A stretch of 9,485 bases of DNA from RI-92 sp037384645. GTDB taxonomy: Bacteria; Pseudomonadota; Gammaproteobacteria; UBA6429; Thiohalophilaceae. The stretch is taken from NCBI GenBank assembly GCA_037384645.1, contig JARRNT010000069.1, positions 1 to 9,485 on the forward strand, read 5' to 3'. The notes under the pieces are model-generated. The model saw only the letters and a list, made by a program, of their open reading frames with translations. It was not told where the DNA came from and did no database searches. Made by a program: the position numbers and the translations under genes. Numbering within the stretch: the first letter of the stretch is position 1; each line of letters begins with the position of its first letter. Shown here piece by piece: positions 5,767 to 9,485 of the stretch.

Positions 5767-5991
5767 TTACTGTAACTGTTTCTTGCGACGTTCATATTCT
5801 TCCTCATCAATTTCTCCCCGGGCGAATCGCTGTTTGAGAATTTCCAGGGCTTCGTCAGAGGAAGCGCCATTTCGGCTCGATGAACCGATAATCAGTTTTA
5901 TTACATACAACACGACGACCAGAAGAACGACCCAGAAAATCCATATCACCACGCCTCCACCAAAAAACATACCACCAGAATGACCATACAT
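5767..5991 (-). CDS. SHOCT-domain small membrane protein
   Basis: A 74-residue protein. The ATG at 5991 has a near-ideal AGGAGGTG upstream, so it is preferred over longer in-frame starts. A Gly/Met-rich N-terminus (MYGHSGGMFFGGG) precedes one transmembrane segment (residues about 14-36, VVIWIFWVVLLVVVLYVIKLI). A soluble C-terminal SHOCT domain follows (about 46-73: ALEILKQRFARGEIDEEEYE, then RRKKQL). SHOCT domains occur as short C-terminal helical hairpins in many membrane-linked proteins and are thought to aid oligomerisation. Small SHOCT proteins of this shape are often found among metal-resistance genes. The gap to the upstream Spy-like gene is 100 nt and contains a compact hairpin, and the gap to the downstream HMA-like gene is 20 nt. 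Confidence 0.88.
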   Translation of the reverse strand: MYGHSGGMFFGGGVVIWIFWVVLLVVVLYVIKLIIGSSSRNGASSDEALEILKQRFARGEIDEEEYERRKKQLQ

Positions 5992-6046
5992 AGCGCACCT
6001 CCTGCTTTTTGATTCACAACTGACTAGCGCCAGCTCAAGGCATACA

Positions 6047-6061
6047 GGGGCATCCTGCCCC
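6047..6061 (-). other. Compact intercistronic hairpin between Spy-like and SHOCT genes
   Basis: GGGGCA and TGCCCC form a perfect 6-bp GC-rich stem with a 3-nt loop. No U-run follows on the minus strand, so full termination is doubtful. A partial terminator or a processing or stability element in the operon mRNA is possible. Confidence 0.4.
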
Positions 6062-6091
6062 CGCATGTGCCGCGTGTCATGACAGTACCAG

Positions 6092-6793
6092 TCATTCTTC
6101 CCTGTTCCAGCCACCGTAGCCCATCATGCCGCCATAACCCATACCACCATAACCCATCATGTTCATCATACCGCGACCACCATATCCCATCATGCCGCCC
6201 ATCATATTCATCATGCCCATACCTCCCTGGAACATGTGATCGAAGTTTTCCCGTTGTTCCTTGTTCAGCACGTCACGCATCTTGTTGCGTGTTACCACCA
6301 TGCGTTCGAGCATATGCCGTTGCATGGCCTGCATCTTTTCATACAATTTACCAATAGCCTTGGCATTGGGCTTGTCCTTGTCATACTCTTCTGCCAGCTC
6401 ATCACGCACGTCCATCATTTCCGTCATGGTCTTGCAGTTGGTCGCACGCTGTTCACGCATCAGTGCGCGTATCTTGCTGCGCTGGCTCTTATCCAGATGA
6501 AGCGCCTGCATCATGCCCATGCCATAACCCATACCACCATAGCCATGGCCACCTGGGTGCATATAGCCGGGGCCCCTGCCACGATAAGGCATATTGCCGG
6601 GGCCCATGCCGCGCCCGCCCATGTAACCCGGCCCCATCATGCCGCCCGGCATGCCATACGGATAGGTAGCCTGATCATTGTTATTCTGGTCGGTTGACTT
6701 GGGGGTATCAGCCAGGCTGGTGCTCACAACCAACATGCTTGACGCAAAAGCGGTGATAACAGCTTCTATCCCTTGTTTCATTTTCCTGTTCAT
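6092..6793 (-). CDS. Spy/CpxP-like periplasmic protein with Met/Gly-rich arms
   Basis: A 233-residue exported protein. AGGAG upstream supports the start. Residues 1-28 form a signal peptide (MKQ... hydrophobic core ... STSLA-D). Residues about 46-96 are Met/Gly/Tyr-rich (GMPGGMMGPGYMGGRGM...). The helical core (about 97-188) carries two LTxxQ-like motifs, LDKSQ (100-104) and LNKEQ (176-180), the hallmark of the Spy/CpxP/CnrX group. The tail (189-230) repeats MMGYGG and MMNMMGG. Spy and CpxP are envelope-stress chaperones or sensors, and CnrX-like members sense metals. The Met-rich arms suggest binding of Cu(I) or Ag(I), which fits the neighbouring copB. The protein is considerably longer than E. 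coli Spy because of the arms. It starts 50 nt after the lipoprotein cytochrome. Confidence 0.87.
   Translation of the reverse strand: MNRKMKQGIEAVITAFASSMLVVSTSLADTPKSTDQNNNDQATYPYGMPGGMMGPGYMGGRGMGPGNMPYRGRGPGYMHPGGHGYGGMGYGMGMMQALHLDKSQRSKIRALMREQRATNCKTMTEMMDVRDELAEEYDKDKPNAKAIGKLYEKMQAMQRHMLERMVVTRNKMRDVLNKEQRENFDHMFQGGMGMMNMMGGMMGYGGRGMMNMMGYGGMGYGGMMGYGGWNREE
6107..6230 (-). repeat. Imperfect coding repeats for MGYGG / MMNMMG in the Spy-like gene
   Basis: Short imperfect DNA repeats (CATAACCCATACCACCAT-like on the + strand) encode the Met/Gly-rich C-terminal tail. A similar Met/Gly-coding stretch lies at about 6505-6655. They arise from amino-acid repetition and could expand or contract by slippage in steps of whole codons. 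Confidence 0.6.
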
Positions 6794-6843
6794 CGTTTCG
6801 TTCTCCTGTCTTGAATGGATGATGTACTGGTATTTTTCCTGCG

Positions 6844-7317
6844 TTAACGCTCACCTTGTTTATCCGCCTGATCCCGACGTAGCCAGGCGGCATACAACTC
6901 GTCCGGCCATAGTGACTGGAACCAGGCAATGATATCTTCACTATCCTGAATACTTAGCCTGCCCTGCCATGCCGGCATGTTGCCACCGAGCCGGATCGTC
7001 CCATGTTGAATTGTCAGAATGAGTGCGCGTTTGGGATGATGCCAGGCGTGGCCTGTGCCATTTAAAGGCGGTGGGGGGTATTTGCCATCCGGACCGGGCT
7101 TGCTCCAGTTCGCCGCACCCTGGGCATTGGCGCCGTGACAGGCCGCACAGTTTTGCTCGAATAACTGGTGACCACGCTGTATCTGGGCAGTATTCTGATT
7201 TCGCATCACACTCACCCCTTGCCTGGCCGTCGACTTGCTGGCGGCTTCCTGCCCATCCTGTTTCGAACAGGCTGATACCCCCAGCATCACAATTAACACT
7301 ATAGGATAAACTCGCAC
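6844..7317 (-). CDS. Lipoprotein mono-haem cytochrome c
   Basis: A 157-residue protein starting at a GTG (7317) with AGAGG about 10 nt upstream. A lipoprotein signal ends in the lipobox VSAC (Cys17), so it is probably membrane-anchored on the periplasmic side. The haem c motif CAACH is at residues 57-61 within RGHQLFEQNCAACHG. The distal Met ligand is expected in NMPAW (Met114). A Pro/Gly-rich insert (KPGPDGKYPPPPLNGTGHAW) lies between them. This is a class I cytochrome c domain of the cbb3-III-like type. Electrons would pass through the periplasm, possibly to or from a copper oxidase. It lies between the Cys/Met-rich protein gene and the Spy-like gene (50-nt gap), in the same orientation. 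Confidence 0.88.
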   Translation of the reverse strand: MRVYPIVLIVMLGVSACSKQDGQEAASKSTARQGVSVMRNQNTAQIQRGHQLFEQNCAACHGANAQGAANWSKPGPDGKYPPPPLNGTGHAWHHPKRALILTIQHGTIRLGGNMPAWQGRLSIQDSEDIIAWFQSLWPDELYAAWLRRDQADKQGER

Positions 7318-7338
7318 GATTTATTTACCTCTGAACCG

Positions 7339-7365
7339 GTCATGGGCATGTCAAATACCCATGAC
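7339..7365. promoter_or_regulatory. Perfect inverted repeat upstream of the lipoprotein cytochrome gene
   Basis: GTCATGGG (7339-7346) and CCCATGAC (7358-7365) are perfect 8-bp arms around an 11-nt loop. It lies 22-48 nt upstream of the GTG start. The minus strand has a TTGACA hexamer in the loop but no good -10 at matching distance. It could be an operator or an mRNA leader stem-loop. Confidence 0.45.
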
Positions 7366-7488
7366 GTTTACATCAGTACTGGAAACGTGACGACCTGCTA
7401 TCTAAGACTGCTGCGCTGTTCCTGACATGAGTATAAACACCCAGGATCAGGACCATGCCGGATTACAATGGAATCACGCTCCAAATCT

Positions 7489-7506
7489 TGCCAGACCAAA
7501 CTGGCA
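7489..7506 (-). terminator. Weak terminator-like hairpin after the Cys/Met-rich gene
   Basis: TGCCAG and CTGGCA form a perfect 6-bp stem with a 6-nt loop, just past the stop codon at 7513. On the minus strand AGATTTGG follows, so there is no true U-tract. It may act together with the larger hairpin at 7544-7583. Confidence 0.35.
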
Positions 7507-7512
7507 CAAATT

Positions 7513-7899
7513 TCAGGTGAATTGGCGGGGAGGACGATCGAGTACATCCAGACCTCGACCCACCGGAGGCGAGGTCTGGATGTGACTGATTGAATTGAGG
7601 TAATAACTGGGAATCAGCGTAAAACGGCTGGCCGGCATCATATTCGGTGCGGTCAGCGTACATTGCATGTTACAGGTATTTGCACAATGCTTTAACTGCT
7701 GACAGCTTTTCAGACAAGTCGTGTCTTGCACGGTGACAGTCGCTGCCATCATCTGCTGTGGGCAGTCTTGCATCATGCCCTGCTGCACCGGCGCAAGCGG
7801 CGTCATGCCTGCCCATAGAGACGTGGTCTGGCCAATCAGCAGTAAGAACACCAACAGATGCCCTACCCGCTTTTGCCATAATTTTTTTCTATATCGCAT
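7513..7899 (-). CDS. Small exported Cys/Met-rich protein (possible copper binding, CopL-like in size)
   Basis: A 128-residue protein. The ATG at 7899 is chosen because it places a basic, hydrophobic signal peptide at the N-terminus (MRYRKKLWQKRVGHLLVFLL... cut near LWA-G). No strong ribosome site is visible. The mature part has Met pairs (GMMQDCPQQMMA) and six cysteines at 46, 62, 66, 72, 76 and 80 (CLKSC, CANTC, NMQC). This spacing suggests metal binding or disulfides. The C-terminus ends in LDRPPR, a tail seen in small secreted proteins of metal operons. It resembles CopL and DUF2946-type proteins in size, signal peptide and Cys/Met content, but I cannot confirm the family. A 14-bp perfect inverted repeat encodes residues about 106-119. 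Confidence 0.7.
   Translation of the reverse strand: MRYRKKLWQKRVGHLLVFLLLIGQTTSLWAGMTPLAPVQQGMMQDCPQQMMAATVTVQDTTCLKSCQQLKHCANTCNMQCTLTAPNMMPASRFTLIPSYYLNSISHIQTSPPVGRGLDVLDRPPRQFT
7544..7583. repeat. 14-bp perfect inverted repeat inside the 3' end of a CDS
   Basis: ACATCCAGACCTCG (7544-7557) and its exact reverse complement (7570-7583) flank a 12-nt spacer. The RNA would form a long stem. It lies 31 nt before the gene's last base and is not followed by a U-tract on either strand. It could be an mRNA 3'-stability or termination element, or a small inserted palindrome. Confidence 0.7.
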
Positions 7900-8001
7900 C
7901 GTCAAAATATACTTATAGTCAGTACCCGGGAAAATGACCTGTATCAACAGACCAATGTCATCCCGCCTACCATACTGATATCCATTTTACGTTGAAAACG
8001 A

Positions 8002-8017
8002 GAACCCCTTCAGGTTC
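8002..8017 (-). terminator. Weak terminator-like hairpin after the anchored cytochrome gene
   Basis: GAACC and GGTTC form a 5-bp stem with a 6-nt loop, followed on the minus strand by TCGTTTTC. It is 106 nt past the cytochrome stop codon. The call is weak. Confidence 0.3.
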
Positions 8018-8047
8018 CCTGACCTCACCATCTAAAACCATGCAATT

Positions 8048-8061
8048 TTGATTTGAATCAA
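8048..8061. promoter_or_regulatory. Perfect FNR-type box
   Basis: TTGATTTGAATCAA is an exact match to TTGAT-N4-ATCAA. Read on the minus strand it is TTGATTCAAATCAA, which shares TGATTCAAATCA with the palindrome in front of the Crp/Fnr gene. It lies in the gap before the Cys/Met-rich gene, about 155 nt upstream of its ATG. No good -10 box is found at the class II distance on either strand, so how it acts is unclear. Confidence 0.6.
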
Positions 8062-8122
8062 TTTACTCGAATAAGTCGTGGCGTTCGTCTCGCAAGGACA
8101 TTCACTATCCACCGAAGGGTCT

Positions 8123-8671
8123 TCAATCGTGATGGTGATGGTCTGACTTGTCCGTCCCGGCCTGGGCCTGCAAGGCCTTGTACTGGGCAGGTGTCATGCC
8201 CGGTAAGGTTTTGACAAACGCGACCATCGCCCAGATCTTGTCATCGGAGTGAGTCGGCCCCCATGCCGGCATACCGGTCATTTTAATCCCGTGCTTGATA
8301 ACCCAGAATAATTCCCGATCCGGCATTTTCTTAGCGATCCTGGCAAGAATTGGTGGCTTAGGATTAAGCCCTGCCCGCGCCTCGCCAGGTTCGATACCGG
8401 GTGCGCCGTGGCAAACAATACACATTTCATTGTAATGGTCGAAACCCACGCGCAAGGTTTTCGGATTCGTCAATACACTCTTGTCTGGAGGCGTAATTTT
8501 TTCATATCGACTGTCGATAGAATGCTCGCGTGTTGTCTCCAGGATCCAGTGAAGAAATGCAGGGTCTTTGCTGGTTGCCGCGACATTATAGCTGCCGCTA
8601 TAGATAAAAAGCAGACCACCGAGTGCAACAAGTAATATCAGTGAAAAAATTGTGATTATTACGCTCTTCAT
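8123..8671 (-). CDS. Membrane-anchored mono-haem cytochrome c with His-rich tail
   Basis: A 182-residue protein with AAAGGAT upstream of the ATG. Residues 4-25 form an N-terminal hydrophobic anchor or uncleaved signal (SVIITIFSLILLVALGGLLFIY), followed by SGSYNVAATS. The haem c motif CIVCH is at residues 84-88, and the likely distal ligand is Met134 in TGMPAWG. A helix with WAMVAFVKTLPGM follows. The tail ends in SDHHHHD, a plausible metal-binding cluster. The domain is a class I cytochrome c of the cbb3-III-like type. The gene is 159 nt downstream of copB and 223 nt upstream of the Cys/Met-rich protein, in the same orientation. It probably shuttles electrons at the inner-membrane surface. 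A link to periplasmic copper oxidation is inferred from the neighbours. Confidence 0.88.
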   Translation of the reverse strand: MKSVIITIFSLILLVALGGLLFIYSGSYNVAATSKDPAFLHWILETTREHSIDSRYEKITPPDKSVLTNPKTLRVGFDHYNEMCIVCHGAPGIEPGEARAGLNPKPPILARIAKKMPDRELFWVIKHGIKMTGMPAWGPTHSDDKIWAMVAFVKTLPGMTPAQYKALQAQAGTDKSDHHHHD

Positions 8672-8830
8672 TGTCTGATCCTTTAGTAGAAGCTTTTGAT
8701 CTACCCTAGCCGATTGCCAACCCGCTTACAAGCGATGCCTTACCGCTTGAATCTCGTATTAACTTTTTCATACACCATCGCCATCCGAATGTGCTGCGGC
8801 GGCCAGTCGCCGCCGCAGCCCGGTCCCTTG
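8672..8830. other. Gap between copB and the anchored cytochrome gene
   Basis: These 159 bp contain no gene. They hold the GC-rich hairpin at 8793-8819 after copB and, next to the cytochrome start, the ribosome site AAAGGAT. No clear promoter was recognised. Confidence 0.4.
8793..8819 (-). terminator. Strong GC-rich hairpin after copB
   Basis: GCTGCGGCGG (8793-8802) pairs perfectly with CCGCCGCAGC (8810-8819) around a 7-nt loop. It starts 11 nt past the copB stop codon. No U-run follows on the minus strand, so it may be a mRNA-stabilising 3' stem or an attenuating structure rather than a classical intrinsic terminator. Confidence 0.55.
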
Positions 8831-9485
8831 TCACCACCAGACGCGAACACCGGCAAGCAGGGAGGTCTCGCTCGCCGGATCACCGGCGGCGCGGGCATAG
8901 TCAGCCGTCCCGCCGTACTTCTGCGTCCACATGATACCGATGTAAGGCGCAAATTCACGCCGACTATCGTAGCGTAGTCGCAGCGTCAAGCTGGCATCGG
9001 ACAGGCCCGACCCCCGCATCTTTTCCGGGTCTTTTTTGCCATAGGCGTTAAGCTCTACCTCGGGCATGAAGACGAGGCGCTGGGTGAGCAACAGGTCGTA
9101 TTCAGCTTTAAAGCGCAATGCGCTACGTCCATGATTACCAACATAGGCAGTGGCATCGAGTTCAAACAAATACGGCGCCAGCCCCTGCAAGCCCACACCC
9201 AGCCAGTCGCGTGAGGGCATATCCGCGGTGGAAAACTCATGTCGCATCCCGACCTGGACATCCCAGAACGGCGCCACCGCGCGGCTGTAATAGGCTTCCA
9301 GTTCGGCATCATCGGTCGTGCCGTTCACGCGACTGCCTTCGGTCTTCAACCATAGCTTGTTGATGTCGCTGCCGATCCAGGCCTGACCTTCCCAGTAACT
9401 GCTGGTGCCAGCATTGGCGTCACGATACTCCAGGCGAACCAGCATCCATTTGCTGAAAATCGTATTGTCATGAACCGGTGACGGC
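8831..9485 (-). CDS. copB: Copper resistance outer-membrane protein CopB, C-terminal part (start outside window)
   Basis: The minus-strand frame is open through the right edge, so the ATG at 9445 is internal. The visible 217 or so residues read PSPVHDNTIFSKWMLVRLEY and onward. They match the CopB barrel, which follows a Met-rich N-terminal part that lies outside the window. Alternating amphipathic strands are evident (AWIGSDINKLWLKTEGSR, AELEAYYSRAVAPFWDVQVG, RLRYDSRREFAPYIGIMW). The protein ends in an aromatic-rich strand (VRVWW) typical of outer-membrane barrels. CopB (PF05275) is an outer-membrane protein of copper-resistance operons, usually encoded right after the multicopper oxidase gene copA. 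It is the first visible gene of the minus-strand copper-type cluster. Confidence 0.92.
   Translation of the reverse strand, partial: PSPVHDNTIFSKWMLVRLEYRDANAGTSSYWEGQAWIGSDINKLWLKTEGSRVNGTTDDAELEAYYSRAVAPFWDVQVGMRHEFSTADMPSRDWLGVGLQGLAPYLFELDATAYVGNHGRSALRFKAEYDLLLTQRLVFMPEVELNAYGKKDPEKMRGSGLSDASLTLRLRYDSRREFAPYIGIMWTQKYGGTADYARAAGDPASETSLLAGVRVWW

Noticed and set aside
6107..6655. CRISPR-like or tandem-repeat array
   Set aside because: The repeats are irregular, have no unique spacers, and are explained by Met/Gly-rich coding in the Spy-like gene.
6236..6697. Plus-strand 153-codon His-rich frame
   Set aside because: It is the antisense of the Met-rich Spy-like gene (ATG codons read as CAT, His). 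There is no independent support.

Overview
The window looks like part of an accessory, metal- and redox-stress region from a proteobacterium, most likely a gammaproteobacterium. This is inferred from the gene families (CopB, periplasmic c-type cytochromes, Spy/CpxP-like protein, Crp/Fnr regulator, AraC_N-type regulator) and from moderately GC-rich coding DNA. No rRNA, tRNA, CRISPR array or intact transposase was seen.

Left part (1-2600). The C-terminal half of a dihydrolipoyl-dehydrogenase-like flavoenzyme reads in from the left edge on the + strand. It converges on a minus-strand operon of three genes, in transcription order: a COG0701/ArsP-type permease, an AhpD-like small protein with a Cys-rich tail, and a mini-thioredoxin. 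The operon has a very good sigma70-type promoter (TTGACC, 17 nt, TATATT). A perfect 9-bp inverted repeat lies over its -35 box, so it is probably repressor-controlled, although no ArsR-type gene is present in the window.

Middle part (2583-4043) is a gene graveyard. A second, about 87% identical flavoenzyme copy has been cut down by three in-frame internal deletions. It is fused in frame to an AraC-family regulator that is itself frameshifted. Further on there is the C-terminal stub of an ICMT/MddA-like methyltransferase. The rest of the roughly 800 bp holds no recognisable gene.

Right part (4044-9485). A cytochrome-c'-like periplasmic haem protein (minus) and a Crp/Fnr regulator (plus) are divergent and share a palindrome, ATATGATTCAAATCATAT. 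The palindrome sits where a class II activator of the cytochrome promoter would bind. A second copy of its 12-base core lies at 8048-8061 within a perfect FNR box. The rest is a minus-strand, copper-type periplasmic stress cluster. In transcription order it has copB (start beyond the right edge), a membrane-anchored mono-haem cytochrome c, a small exported Cys/Met-rich protein, a lipoprotein cytochrome c, a Met/Gly-rich Spy-like protein, a SHOCT membrane protein, and a small HMA-like protein ending in a Cys-Cys tail.

Taken together, the window pairs thiol chemistry (flavoenzyme, mini-thioredoxin, AhpD-like protein, permease) with envelope copper handling and periplasmic electron carriers, with a probable Crp/Fnr-type control layer. 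The functional links are inferred from gene order and motifs only.
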